This document shows, in pieces, positions 1-8,704 of a stretch of 64,000 bases of DNA (position 1 is its first letter; every line of letters begins with the position of its first letter). The notes under the pieces are model-generated. The model did not search any database. It was not told where the DNA came from and was given only the letters and a program-made list of their open reading frames with translations. The stretch lies in contig NZ_ATWY01000003.1 in the NCBI RefSeq assembly GCF_000421405.1, positions 124,001-188,000 of the forward strand. Direction: 5' to 3'. The DNA comes from Butyrivibrio sp. NC2007 (lineage in GTDB: Bacteria > Bacillota > Clostridia > Lachnospirales > Lachnospiraceae). The position numbers and the translations under genes were made by a program.

Positions 1-1931
1 AGATGGCCGGCGTCAGCGCATTTCTTACAAAAGACGGAAGCGATGAGGTAATAATCTCCCGCTCCCAAAAGATTCAGGTTAATCCTGCGACATCGGAGAC
101 AGCCTATATCAGCATTACCCTTGATAAACCCGAGCTTTGGGATGCAGAAAATCCGAATCTCTACAGACTCCATGGCTCTGTGACTGATCTTGGCACCTTC
201 AGGACTCACTTTATTCCCACAGAAAATGAAACCCATGACGAAACTTCAGTTTTATTCGGAGTTAAGACCGTAACTGCAGACGTTGTTAACGGCCTTAGGA
301 TCAATGGCAAAACCGTCAAGCTAAAGGGCGGATGCCTTCATCATGACAACGGAATGCTTGGAGCAGTCTCTTTATACGACTCAGAGCTGCGCAAGCTCTC
401 CATAATGAAAGAGATCGGCTTTAACGCCATCAGAACCACTCACAATCCCCCTTCTTCTGCGCTTATGGAAGCCTGCGACCGTATCGGTATGTATGTCTTT
501 GATGAAGCCTTTGATGCCTGGGGTATCATGAAGCAACCCGGGGACTACAACCAGTACTTTGATACAGATTGGGAAAAAGACCTTACAGCCTTCATGAAAC
601 GTGACAGGAACCATCCATCAGTTATCATCTGGTCAACAGGTAATGAGATTCCTGAACGAGGAGGCCTTGGAAACGGCTATACCCTGGCAACTCGACTCGC
701 AAATAAGGCTCACAGCCTTGATCCCAGCCGCCCGGTTTCTAATGCGATCTGCTCCTACTGGAGCGGTCTCGACGATGAGCTTACTGCCGAAAACATGAAA
801 AAGATCATGGGCAATGCTGCATCAGACGCTTCGCCTCTGCAAAATGCAGACGGGGGCAAGAATGACACCAGCTGGGAGGAATTCTCAGAAGCCTTCACCA
901 ATGACCTTGATATCGTTGGATATAACTACATGGAAGACAAATATGCTCTTGACCATGAAATGTTCCCTGAGCGCGTAATTCTCGGCTCAGAGAATTACCC
1001 CAAAGAAATCGGCATTCGCTGGCCCATGGTTGAATCCACCCCATACGTTATCGGTGATTTCACCTGGACTGCCTTTGACTATATAGGCGAAGCAGGAATC
1101 GGAAAATCTGTCTTCCTGGAAGAGGATGATCCTATGCACAAAATTGGCGGATTTGCCCTGATGTCACACGGATCACCCTATCCATGGCGCCTTGCCAACG
1201 ACGCTGATGTAGATATAAACGGACATATTCTTCCTCAGGGCGAATATCGCTCAGTTATCTGGGGAAGTGATAAGACTTACCTGTACTCCTACGATCCTGC
1301 CACCCACGACAAAAAAGAGCTGATCAGCAATTGGGGATTTACCGATGTCAGAAAGTCCTGGAACTGGAAGGATGCAGACAATAAGCCTGTTTTTGTTGCC
1401 GTATTCTCAAACGCAGAGCGTGTTGAGCTCTTCCTTAACGGCAAGTCAATGGGCATCTGCAAGGAAGGAGAAAGACTTGCATGTGGTCTTCCAAAGTCAT
1501 TCCTCTTTGATATCACCTATGTTCCGGGAACACTTGAAGCTGTAAGCTATAATGGAAACGATATTATTTCAAAAGACACCCTGGCAACAACCGGCGCTGT
1601 AAGCTCCATTAAGCTGATTGCTGAAAGCCAGGAAATGCCTGCTGATGGCCACAGCGTAACCTACGTTCAGGCAGAGCTTCTGGATGGCGATGGAAATATT
1701 GTTCCCGATGCTGACAACAAGCTGACTGCAACAGTAACCGGAGAAGGCTCTCTTGCCGCCTTTGGCTCAGCCAATCCAATAACAGACGAGAATTATACAA
1801 CCGGCTCATTTACAGCCTACAGGGGCCGTGCAACTGCTATTATAAGAAGCGGCTATACAAGCGGAACCTGTACTCTTACAGTATCAGGCGATGGACTTGA
1901 AAGTGTAAGTGCAACGATCAATATAAAATAA
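1..1931 (+). CDS. Glycoside hydrolase family 2 protein, 5'-truncated by window edge
   Basis: C-terminal ~642 residues of a GH2 (beta-galactosidase or beta-glucuronidase type) enzyme. The frame is open at the left edge, so the ATG at position 3 is probably internal. The end of an immunoglobulin-like domain leads into the TIM barrel, whose acid/base motif STGNEIPERGG puts Glu at visible residue 215; the nucleophile motif LGSENYP puts Glu at residue 330. After the barrel come a DUF4982-like domain (about 420-530) and an Ig-like/invasin-type beta domain (about 545-642), usual for Bacteroidota and Lachnospiraceae GH2 enzymes. No signal peptide can be judged because the N-terminus is missing. Substrate specificity cannot be read from this fragment; beta-galactosides or glucuronides are likely. 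Confidence 0.9.
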   Translation, partial: MAGVSAFLTKDGSDEVIISRSQKIQVNPATSETAYISITLDKPELWDAENPNLYRLHGSVTDLGTFRTHFIPTENETHDETSVLFGVKTVTADVVNGLRINGKTVKLKGGCLHHDNGMLGAVSLYDSELRKLSIMKEIGFNAIRTTHNPPSSALMEACDRIGMYVFDEAFDAWGIMKQPGDYNQYFDTDWEKDLTAFMKRDRNHPSVIIWSTGNEIPERGGLGNGYTLATRLANKAHSLDPSRPVSNAICSYWSGLDDELTAENMKKIMGNAASDASPLQNADGGKNDTSWEEFSEAFTNDLDIVGYNYMEDKYALDHEMFPERVILGSENYPKEIGIRWPMVESTPYVIGDFTWTAFDYIGEAGIGKSVFLEEDDPMHKIGGFALMSHGSPYPWRLANDADVDINGHILPQGEYRSVIWGSDKTYLYSYDPATHDKKELISNWGFTDVRKSWNWKDADNKPVFVAVFSNAERVELFLNGKSMGICKEGERLACGLPKSFLFDITYVPGTLEAVSYNGNDIISKDTLATTGAVSSIKLIAESQEMPADGHSVTYVQAELLDGDGNIVPDADNKLTATVTGEGSLAAFGSANPITDENYTTGSFTAYRGRATAIIRSGYTSGTCTLTVSGDGLESVSATINIK

Positions 1932-1942
1932 GCAAAAATAAG

Positions 1943-1979
1943 CGCCCGGGATATCGATCAGATTTCCCGGGCGTATTCT
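1943..1979 (+). terminator. Rho-independent terminator after GH2 gene
   Basis: Perfect 9-bp stem CGCCCGGGA / TCCCGGGCG (1943-1951 and 1965-1973) followed by a T-containing tail, 11 bp after the GH2 stop codon. Confidence 0.75.
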
Positions 1980-2005
1980 TTGCCAGTAAATTATCTGTTA
2001 TTTAA

Positions 2006-2440
2006 TTAGTCTGCGCTCATAAGCTGTGAAACAGTATATGCATCAAGGTACTCGCAGGCATAAATTGTACCGTCTTCAGCGATAAGTCCGGGAATTCCGT
2101 TTGACTCAAAGTAGGTAATTACCAGATTGTCCCCAACTGTTATATACTGTACCGGGCCAAATTCCTTCATTGTGCCATACTTGATGGTGAAATCAGTAAA
2201 TACGTGTCCCATACCATCATTTATGTATGCAATATCTTCCCCATTCTTCTTCTCATAAAGTGCCAGAACAATCTCTGTTCCGTCTTCTGTCTGGCCATGA
2301 ACAGCACTTAAAAATGTTGCTCCCTTTATGTATTTGGCAGAGTCGTCTGCTGCATAAGCAACTGTTGAAGCAAATCCGCCAGTAACAAATAAAATTCCTG
2401 CAAGAAGTACACCTGTTAACATTGAAATAATCTTTTTCAT
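2006..2440 (-). CDS. Small secreted protein of unknown function
   Basis: 144 aa with a clear Sec signal peptide: MKKIISM, a hydrophobic core, then a cleavage site near AYAADD (about residue 30). The mature ~110 residues are predicted beta-rich with no cysteines or recognised motif. It is probably exported and either released or wall-associated. It stands alone between convergent GH2 and the DUF4867 gene. Its upstream region carries a direct-repeat motif (2505-2525) nearly identical to one before the small membrane protein gene at 27707-27973, so the two may share a regulator. No function is proposed. Confidence 0.75.
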   Translation of the reverse strand: MKKIISMLTGVLLAGILFVTGGFASTVAYAADDSAKYIKGATFLSAVHGQTEDGTEIVLALYEKKNGEDIAYINDGMGHVFTDFTIKYGTMKEFGPVQYITVGDNLVITYFESNGIPGLIAEDGTIYACEYLDAYTVSQLMSAD

Positions 2441-2488
2441 AATACTTTACCGTCCTTGTCTTTGGTTTTTTTGTTTGATCTGAAACCA

Positions 2489-2525
2489 ATAATAAACGAT
2501 TAAGTATCACAGAAATGTCACACAG
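2489..2525 (-). promoter_or_regulatory. Direct-repeat activator-type promoter (copy 1)
   Basis: On the + strand TATCACAGAAATGTCACACAG (2505-2525) contains TCACA twice, 11 bp apart. On the minus strand the repeat ends exactly 11 bp before a -10-like TATTAT (2489-2494). The gene start is 49 bp further on. The same arrangement with one base difference occurs at 28016-28052. The spacing suits an OmpR-family response regulator, by inference only. Confidence 0.5.
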
Positions 2526-2548
2526 GTAAAAGAGCTTATAAATACCTA

Positions 2549-3190
2549 TCAGATATCAGCTGCGATATCGATGTTCTCGCCTGTAATGCCGATCCAAGCG
2601 CCGTCCTTCGCCTCAGATGACTCAGCATGTGCAAGGAGCCACTTGTTTGTAGCAGTGATGAGCTTGTCCTCCTGATTGGCAGGTGTAAAGTCAGGCTTAC
2701 CAACGTTGGTTCCCTTAGGAAGTCCAACAAGTACCTGGAATCCTGAATCCTTGCTTGCCTGGCATGGAGCATAGTGAAGAGCTGTAGCATAAACCTCTAC
2801 CATAACTCCCTTTGGTACAAGGAAAGCCTTAACCTTGCTGGAATCGATCTTGTAATCTACGATCTCTTCTCTCTTAGCAAGAAGAAGGATAAAGTCTGTT
2901 GCGCCGAGGTTGATCTCGCTTGAACGGTGATACTCAAGGCAGTTGAGCTTGGTGTTGTGTCCGTTGCACCATCCAAACTGCATTGGAGATCCGCCAAATA
3001 ATGAGTTTGTGATCTTGTCAGCTGCAGGAAGCTCCTGAAGCGCCTTCTCCTCAGCCACATATGCTGTTCCCTCAGGAATCGGAGTCTTGTCGCGAAGAGT
3101 ATCTGCAATCTGCTTCTTCTCCTCTTCATACCCCTCAATGATTCTTCCGTAGTTAACAAATTCCGGGTCTGTAACCTTATAAATCTTCAT
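2549..3190 (-). CDS. DUF4867 family protein
   Basis: 213 aa soluble protein, recognised from overall composition and motifs (FGWCNGHNTKLNCLEYHRSSE near residues 72-92) as DUF4867, a Lachnospiraceae/Clostridia family of about 210-220 aa often found near carbohydrate-use genes. The pattern (paired His/Glu, strand-rich, lactate- or cupin-like core) suggests a small-molecule or metal-binding beta-barrel, but no catalytic role is established. No signal peptide, so cytoplasmic. It is monocistronic and divergent from the PurF-like gene. The start ATG has a good AGGAGG-type site (AGGAGGACGAT). Confidence 0.65.
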   Translation of the reverse strand: MKIYKVTDPEFVNYGRIIEGYEEEKKQIADTLRDKTPIPEGTAYVAEEKALQELPAADKITNSLFGGSPMQFGWCNGHNTKLNCLEYHRSSEINLGATDFILLLAKREEIVDYKIDSSKVKAFLVPKGVMVEVYATALHYAPCQASKDSGFQVLVGLPKGTNVGKPDFTPANQEDKLITATNKWLLAHAESSEAKDGAWIGITGENIDIAADI

Positions 3191-3360
3191 ATCGTCCTCC
3201 TATAAAATCAAAATACTTCCTCAATAATCAATGATACACCAAGTCTTATCATTTTTCTTATCAATCTGTATCAAAAATACTTCAAAAATTGCTGATAGTT
3301 GTGCTATTATTGTTAGCGTATCTGTCAACCATTTATTCGCATTACATCCGGAGGTTTCCA

Positions 3361-4782
3361 ATGGGAGGATTTTTTGGTGTAGCGTCTCGTGAAAGTGCAG
3401 TATTTGATCTCTTTTATGGTACTGACTATCACTCACACCTTGGCACACGTCGTGCCGGACTCGCTGTTTATGATAAAAAGAAAGGGTTCGACCGCTCTAT
3501 TCACAACATAGAAAGGTCTTACTTCAGACCTAAGTTTGAAGATGACATGCTCAAGATGGAAGGCAATCTCGGAATCGGCTGTATCTCCGATTTTGAGCCC
3601 CAGCCACTTATTGTAAGGTCACATCATGGCACCTATGCTATTACCACTGTAGGTAAGATCAACAATATCGATGAAATAACCAACAAGCTCTTTGCCGACA
3701 ACAGATCTCACTTCCTTGAGATGAGCGGTGGAGATATCAATCCCACAGAGCTTGTAGCTTCTATTATCAATCAGAAAGTAACTATCGTTGAGGGAATACG
3801 TTACGCCCAGGAGATAATCAAGGGCTCAATGTCCCTTCTTCTTATGACTCCTGAAGGCATCTATGCAGCCCGTGACCGTTTCGGAAGAACTCCTGTTGAG
3901 ATCGGTCACAAAGATGAGGGCTACTGCGTCTGCTTTGAAAGCTTTTCCTATCTCAATCTTGGATATGATCCCTATAAAGAACTCGGCCCCGGCGAAATAG
4001 CCTATATCACACCGGAGAGCGTTGAAATTGTGGCTCCTGCCTTTGACGAAATGCGCATCTGCACATTCCTGTGGATCTACTACGGATTCCCTGCATCTAC
4101 CTACGAGGGACTCAGCGTAGAGAGGATCAGATATGGCTGCGGAGGCAAGCTTGCTCAGCGTGATATGCAAAGAGGCCTTCACCCTGACCTTGTAGCCGGC
4201 GTTCCGGATTCAGGTGTTGCACATGCCATCGGCTATTCCAACACCTCAGGAATCCCTTATTCAAGACCTTTTGTAAAGTACACACCAACCTGGCCAAGAT
4301 CCTTCATGCCCACAGTTCAGTCAAGACGTGATCTTATCGCCAAGATGAAGCTCCTTCCCGTCAATCAGCTCATCAACAACAAGAGCCTTCTTCTTATTGA
4401 CGACTCAATCGTAAGAGGCACACAGCTGAGGGAAACCACAGAATTTTTATACAGAAGCGGCGCAAGAGAGGTTCACATAAGACCCGCATGTCCTCCGCTT
4501 ATCTACGGATGCAAGTACCTTAACTTCTCACGTTCCAACTCCGAAATGGAGCTTATTACAAGACGTGTCATCGAGAAGCTCGAGGGCTATCCAAGTCCTA
4601 ATGAAGAAACCGTAAGAAAATACACTGACCCCGATTCACCACAGTATGAAGCAATGCTCGAGGAGATCAGAAAAGAGCTCAACTTCACATCTCTTCACTA
4701 CCACCGTCTCGATGACATGGTGGAGGCTATTCCGATCGAGCCCTGCAAGCTTTGCACCTACTGTTGGAGCGGCAAAGAATAA
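3361..4782 (+). CDS. PurF-like amidophosphoribosyltransferase homologue lacking the N-terminal Cys
   Basis: 473 aa with the PurF layout: an Ntn-type glutamine amidotransferase domain (about 1-225) and a type I phosphoribosyltransferase domain with the PRPP loop LLLIDDSIVRGTQLRE (about residue 345) and GVPDSG (about 280). The start ATG is chosen because GGAGG lies 6-10 bp upstream and the protein then begins MGGFFG, aligning with the usual (M)CGIVG. The residue corresponding to the catalytic Cys nucleophile is Gly, so glutamine hydrolysis should be impossible. The protein may use free ammonia, may be regulatory, or may act on another substrate. It ends with a Cys-containing motif (CKLCTYC). 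Such MGGFFG paralogues exist in Clostridia and are usually annotated as PurF. The DinB gene follows 24 bp later, suggesting co-transcription. Confidence 0.8.
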   Translation: MGGFFGVASRESAVFDLFYGTDYHSHLGTRRAGLAVYDKKKGFDRSIHNIERSYFRPKFEDDMLKMEGNLGIGCISDFEPQPLIVRSHHGTYAITTVGKINNIDEITNKLFADNRSHFLEMSGGDINPTELVASIINQKVTIVEGIRYAQEIIKGSMSLLLMTPEGIYAARDRFGRTPVEIGHKDEGYCVCFESFSYLNLGYDPYKELGPGEIAYITPESVEIVAPAFDEMRICTFLWIYYGFPASTYEGLSVERIRYGCGGKLAQRDMQRGLHPDLVAGVPDSGVAHAIGYSNTSGIPYSRPFVKYTPTWPRSFMPTVQSRRDLIAKMKLLPVNQLINNKSLLLIDDSIVRGTQLRETTEFLYRSGAREVHIRPACPPLIYGCKYLNFSRSNSEMELITRRVIEKLEGYPSPNEETVRKYTDPDSPQYEAMLEEIRKELNFTSLHYHRLDDMVEAIPIEPCKLCTYCWSGKE

Positions 4783-4806
4783 CGTTTGATATCAAAGGAT
4801 AGAGAC

Positions 4807-6063
4807 ATGAAACATATCATTTTTCATGTGGATGTTAACTCTGCCTTCCTTTCCTGGACAGCAGTTAAGAGGTTAAAAGAGAATCCGGATTCCATAGACC
4901 TTAGAACCATCCCTTCCGTTATCGGAGGGGATGTTAAGACCAGGCACGGCATTGTTACCGCCAAATCTATCCCCGCCAAAAAATACGGGATTCAGACTGC
5001 TGAGCCCATTGCCAGCGCTCTCCAGAAATGTCCCAAACTCGTGGTTGTTCCATCGGATTTTAAGACCTACCATGAGTATTCAAGCGCCTTTATCAGTATC
5101 CTTAGGACCTACTCCGAAGTTCTTGAGCAGGTCTCTATTGATGAGGCTTATCTTGATGTCACTTCTTTAAAAGACATCTATACTTCCCCTGATTTTCCAC
5201 TAAATGTTGCACAGATGATCCGCGCCGAGATCAGGGATAATCTCGGCTTTACTGTAAACGTAGGCATTTCCAGCAATAAACTCCTTGCGAAAATGGCCAG
5301 CGATTTTACAAAGCCCGACAAAACTCACACACTATTCCCCTCGGAAATCAAAGAAAAAATGTGGCCACTTGATATCGGAGACCTGTACGGCTGCGGCAAA
5401 AAGACCGCAGAAAAGCTCCGCTCTGTGGGTATAAGGACCATAGGAGATGCTGCGTCATATTCTAAGGAGCTCTTAACGTCGCTCCTGGGTGAGAAGGCAG
5501 GCGAATACATATATCAGAGTGCAAACGGCATTGGCTCAGAAACCGTACATCCTGAGAGGGATGATCCCAAGAGCTACTCCAACGAGACCACCACTAAGAA
5601 TGATATAACCACAGCCAATTTCGACACTGATATGCCTCCGATCGTAAGGCATCTTTCGGATAAAGTATCCGCAAGGCTTAAAAGAGATAACGTCTATGGC
5701 GGAACTATAAGTGTTCAGGTTAAGACCAGCGAATTTAAGCGCTTTTCAAGACAGCTCCGTCTTGCTGAGTCCACCAACGATGCGGATACCATATACGAAA
5801 ACGCTCTTATGCTGCTGGGTGAGCTCCTTACCGGCGACAACGGCATTTTTGAAGAAGGAGTTGGCATACGCCTTGTTGGCGTTGGTGTGGACCACCTTGA
5901 TAACGGAACTTTCAGGCAGGGCAATCTCTTTGACTGGATGACCACCGGGCAAAAAGAGCTTCAGGCAGAAAAAGAAAAGAAAGAAAAAGACGACAAGCTT
6001 GAAAAAATGGAAAGATCCATCCGCGATAAATTCGGGGATGGAATGATACATAAAGGCTTTTGA
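4807..6063 (+). CDS. dinB: Y-family DNA polymerase IV (DinB), copy 1
   Basis: 418 aa. It begins MKHIIFHVDVNSAFLSW (metal-binding Asp in HVDVN) and has the second catalytic motif SIDEAYLDV near residue 112. A helix-hairpin-helix thumb region (YGCGKKTAEKLRSVGI) and a C-terminal little-finger domain complete the fold. It carries out error-prone translesion synthesis on damaged templates. ATG 4807 is preferred over the in-frame TTG at 4786 because AAGGATAGAG lies just before it and the family starts here. It sits 24 bp after the PurF-like gene. A C-terminal Lys/Glu-rich stretch (about 385-405) precedes the end. It is one of three Y-family polymerases in this window, and unlike the one at 33201 no LexA box was seen before it. 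Confidence 0.92.
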   Translation: MKHIIFHVDVNSAFLSWTAVKRLKENPDSIDLRTIPSVIGGDVKTRHGIVTAKSIPAKKYGIQTAEPIASALQKCPKLVVVPSDFKTYHEYSSAFISILRTYSEVLEQVSIDEAYLDVTSLKDIYTSPDFPLNVAQMIRAEIRDNLGFTVNVGISSNKLLAKMASDFTKPDKTHTLFPSEIKEKMWPLDIGDLYGCGKKTAEKLRSVGIRTIGDAASYSKELLTSLLGEKAGEYIYQSANGIGSETVHPERDDPKSYSNETTTKNDITTANFDTDMPPIVRHLSDKVSARLKRDNVYGGTISVQVKTSEFKRFSRQLRLAESTNDADTIYENALMLLGELLTGDNGIFEEGVGIRLVGVGVDHLDNGTFRQGNLFDWMTTGQKELQAEKEKKEKDDKLEKMERSIRDKFGDGMIHKGF

Positions 6064-6068
6064 CAAAA

Positions 6069-6093
6069 AAAGACCTCCATGACGGCGGTCTTT
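6069..6093. terminator. Bidirectional terminator between dinB and radical SAM gene
   Basis: AAAGACC (6069-6075) pairs with GGTCTTT (6087-6093), flanked by A-tract and T-tract, between two convergent genes. Confidence 0.6.
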
Positions 6094-6099
6094 AGCATT

Positions 6100-7191
6100 T
6101 TATACTGCTGCAAGTTCCTGAACCTGTGCGCGTTTCTCGTAAAGAACGCATCCGCCCTTGTGGTCGTCAAGAAGAACGCCTTCGGACTGAAGTTCAAGGA
6201 AAAGCTTGGATCTCATAGCTTCCCTGAGGGAAGTCTCTTTTACATTGATATCGGAATAAGGTGAGAATGGGCAAGGCTCTGCGCCTCCCTGTGAGTTAAT
6301 GTGGAAGAAGCCTCTTCCTGCAGCGATGCATCCGCCTGAACTCTTCTCATCTCCCGGGAATGATACGAATACCATCTCAGGATGCTCTCTTCTGAGTCTC
6401 ATGATCTCTGCCTTTAAGTACTCTCTGTCCTCATCGCCTGGTGCAAGGTGCTCAGAATCCTCATCTACAGGAACAAATTCAACGAAAATAACCGCCTTGC
6501 AGCCTTTCTCAGACATCATACTGATGAAACTCTCGGAGGAAACCTCTTTTAAATTGTCAGTTGTCACTGTTACAGATGCTCCGAAGATAAGGCCTCTTCT
6601 CTTAAGCTCATCCATGTTTGAAACAAGCTTCTCGTATACGCCCTCTCCTCTTCTTCTGTCAGTAGCTTCCTGCTCGCCTTCTATACTCATGATGGGGATC
6701 AGATTACGGTTCTTATCAAATTCGTCGAAGTACTTCTCTGTCATGAAAGTTCCGTTTGTAAAGATAGGGAACAGGATTGACTGCTTCTTGCCTGCAGCCT
6801 CTATTACTCCGCGCCTTAAAAGTGGCTCTCCTCCTGCAAGAAGAATAAAGCTTACTCCAAGGTCATCAGCTTCGTCGAATATCTTGCTCCAATCCTCATC
6901 CGAGAGCTGCTTAACAGGCTCGTTGTCATTGGTAGCATCATTACATCTCGAATAACAGCCTGCACAGTGAAGGTTACAGCTGCTGGTAATGCTTGCAATA
7001 AGGAATGGCGGAACATGTTCTCCTGCATCTTCCATCTTGGCTCTCTTTTTGGAAGCTGCGCTGCTGGCAATGGCGAATTTAGCCATATATGCGCTCTCTT
7101 TGGGGTTTCTGAGAGTAGCTCTTACGGCGTCAGCGACAACACGCTCAACTCCCCTGGTCATATACTCCTGAATATCAAAGTCTTTACTCAT
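6100..7191 (-). CDS. Radical SAM protein with SPASM/twitch-like C-terminus
   Basis: 363 aa. The [4Fe-4S]/SAM motif CxxxCxxC is at Cys72, Cys76 and Cys79 (CNLHCAGC), followed by LLAGGEPLLR, the GGE SAM-binding motif. C-terminal cysteines in GGCIAAGRGFFHINSQG and EPCPFSP, plus the late Cys in GGCVLYE, look like a SPASM-type auxiliary cluster site. It belongs to the MoaA/PqqE/NirJ-type radical SAM group; the substrate is unknown. Cytoplasmic. The RBS is GAGG, 8 bp before the ATG. No small precursor peptide gene was seen next to it, so a RiPP role is unsupported. It lies 82 bp downstream of the lipoprotein gene and could be the last gene of the long leftward unit. Confidence 0.8.
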   Translation of the reverse strand: MSKDFDIQEYMTRGVERVVADAVRATLRNPKESAYMAKFAIASSAASKKRAKMEDAGEHVPPFLIASITSSCNLHCAGCYSRCNDATNDNEPVKQLSDEDWSKIFDEADDLGVSFILLAGGEPLLRRGVIEAAGKKQSILFPIFTNGTFMTEKYFDEFDKNRNLIPIMSIEGEQEATDRRRGEGVYEKLVSNMDELKRRGLIFGASVTVTTDNLKEVSSESFISMMSEKGCKAVIFVEFVPVDEDSEHLAPGDEDREYLKAEIMRLRREHPEMVFVSFPGDEKSSGGCIAAGRGFFHINSQGGAEPCPFSPYSDINVKETSLREAMRSKLFLELQSEGVLLDDHKGGCVLYEKRAQVQELAAV

Positions 7192-7273
7192 AACGTGATC
7201 CTCTTAATTTGTTATCGATACAAATGATTATATCACGTTTTATATTTTTTGCAATTATATTGCGCGCTATTTT

Positions 7274-8686
7274 TTAATCATTTCTGATAGAAGGGTCCAG
7301 CCCTATTTCTTTTGCACGATCTGAGAGGATCTTCTTGATCTCTTTTTCTGTATATGTCTTAAATCCGGCTTCTTCCAAAGTGTTCTTAAACACATTGTCG
7401 TTCTCGTAATACTTTTTGCTGCCGGTATAAGTGTAATGATAATAGATGTGCTCTGTATCATTTTTATCCTCAGAGAGGAAATAGACCATGAGCTGAGTGT
7501 CCTTCCACTCCTCCATATCGATCTCTACATCATCCCCGAAATCAAAATCATTGACCGTCAAGAAATAATGCATCTTGTAGAAGAAATGATATCTGGCATC
7601 AGCATCAAGGAAACCATAGTCATATATCGCAAGATTCGCTCCGCCTTTGCCAAATTCACCTACAAAGCCCTGTTCGCTGATGTTTCCCTCACGCCTTTCA
7701 GCCTCAACATATGTTATATATCTTATATATAACTTGCCTCCAACTTCTTTGATCACAAAGCTTAGTTTGGCAGGAAGCATATCAGGATCACTGCGGGCAA
7801 AAACCTGGAGCTCATATTCACCGTCACTTCCGCAGTCAATATATTTGTAATCATAAATAGGATAATCAGCCTCAGCATCATAGTCTTCGAATTCGCAATC
7901 CATTATTGCCTCTGCTTCTCCATTGAGATACGCAGTGTATAGGCCTGTTGTATCTCTTTCATCCCGGTAATATTTCTTTTCATAAGAAACCAGCAGACTT
8001 TCAGCTGTCACATCCTTAAACCATGAAAATCTCTCTTTTTCATTACCGAAATACCAGGACTGCTCGCCGTCCTTGATCTCTTCTAAGGTTATCGTATTGT
8101 CCTCGATAGACATTCTGTAGAAGGTATTCATACCCCAGTAGGCATCGGCAGATTCACGTACGGTTGCATAAACCATGTATTTTGCATCTTCATCTTCTAT
8201 GATGTATACGCTGTCAACATCACTAAGGCACGGCTCTACATCCAGCGCTCTGAAGGCATCCATTTTCCATTCACTGAGCGCCTTGTCATCTGTAGTCTCA
8301 TAGATCGAAGTCTGATAGAGCTTGGTCTCATCGCCCCAGAAGGTCTTGATCACCTCCAGATATCCGTCCCTGTCCAGGTCATCTATGGCATAGCCATAAT
8401 CTATAAAGGGTGAAAAGACCTCCATATCCTCCTCAGTAAGCTCCCAAAGATCAGAATTATCACCGATAACTTCAAGCTGCTCCTCATAAGGATATGCCAG
8501 CTCATACGTATCCTCGGGTTCTTCCGGCTCAGGCTCAGCTTCAGGTTCACTCTGCAAAGCCTCCTGTGTAACCTCAGCCGCCGGGGCAGTATCTGCCTCG
8601 ATAGCTTCGTTGTTGGAATTAAATCCACCACAGCCCGTTGTCAAAAGAGCTGTAGCCAGTATTATCAGTAATTGTCTTCTCTTCAT
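7274..8686 (-). CDS. Lipoprotein of unknown function (paralogue of 25755-26693)
   Basis: 470 aa. A lipoprotein signal ends in the lipobox LTTGC (Cys about residue 19), followed by a long Glu/Pro/Ala-rich linker (about 25-65) and then a globular region with an EF-hand-like DLDRDGYLE segment (about 108). ATG 8686 is preferred over the GTG at 8695 because AGGG lies about 10 bp upstream. The C-terminal half resembles the lipoprotein at 25755-26693: both have CGSDG, a YxFxDAxxxYxFFY stretch and a closing xxIxxxLxxRAxxIG. It is presumably membrane-anchored on the outside. It starts 18 bp after the ABC-F gene and is likely co-transcribed with it. No function recognised. Confidence 0.7.
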   Translation of the reverse strand: MKRRQLLIILATALLTTGCGGFNSNNEAIEADTAPAAEVTQEALQSEPEAEPEPEEPEDTYELAYPYEEQLEVIGDNSDLWELTEEDMEVFSPFIDYGYAIDDLDRDGYLEVIKTFWGDETKLYQTSIYETTDDKALSEWKMDAFRALDVEPCLSDVDSVYIIEDEDAKYMVYATVRESADAYWGMNTFYRMSIEDNTITLEEIKDGEQSWYFGNEKERFSWFKDVTAESLLVSYEKKYYRDERDTTGLYTAYLNGEAEAIMDCEFEDYDAEADYPIYDYKYIDCGSDGEYELQVFARSDPDMLPAKLSFVIKEVGGKLYIRYITYVEAERREGNISEQGFVGEFGKGGANLAIYDYGFLDADARYHFFYKMHYFLTVNDFDFGDDVEIDMEEWKDTQLMVYFLSEDKNDTEHIYYHYTYTGSKKYYENDNVFKNTLEEAGFKTYTEKEIKKILSDRAKEIGLDPSIRND

Positions 8687-8704
8687 GCGCAACACCCTAT
8701 TTTC

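Noticed and set aside
3..5. ATG at position 3 as the true start of the GH2 gene
   Set aside because: The visible part starts inside the sugar-binding/Ig region, so the real start must lie outside the window.
6100..7191. RiPP-maturing radical SAM gene
   Set aside because: No short precursor peptide frame with a ribosome site was found next to it; left as radical SAM of unknown substrate.
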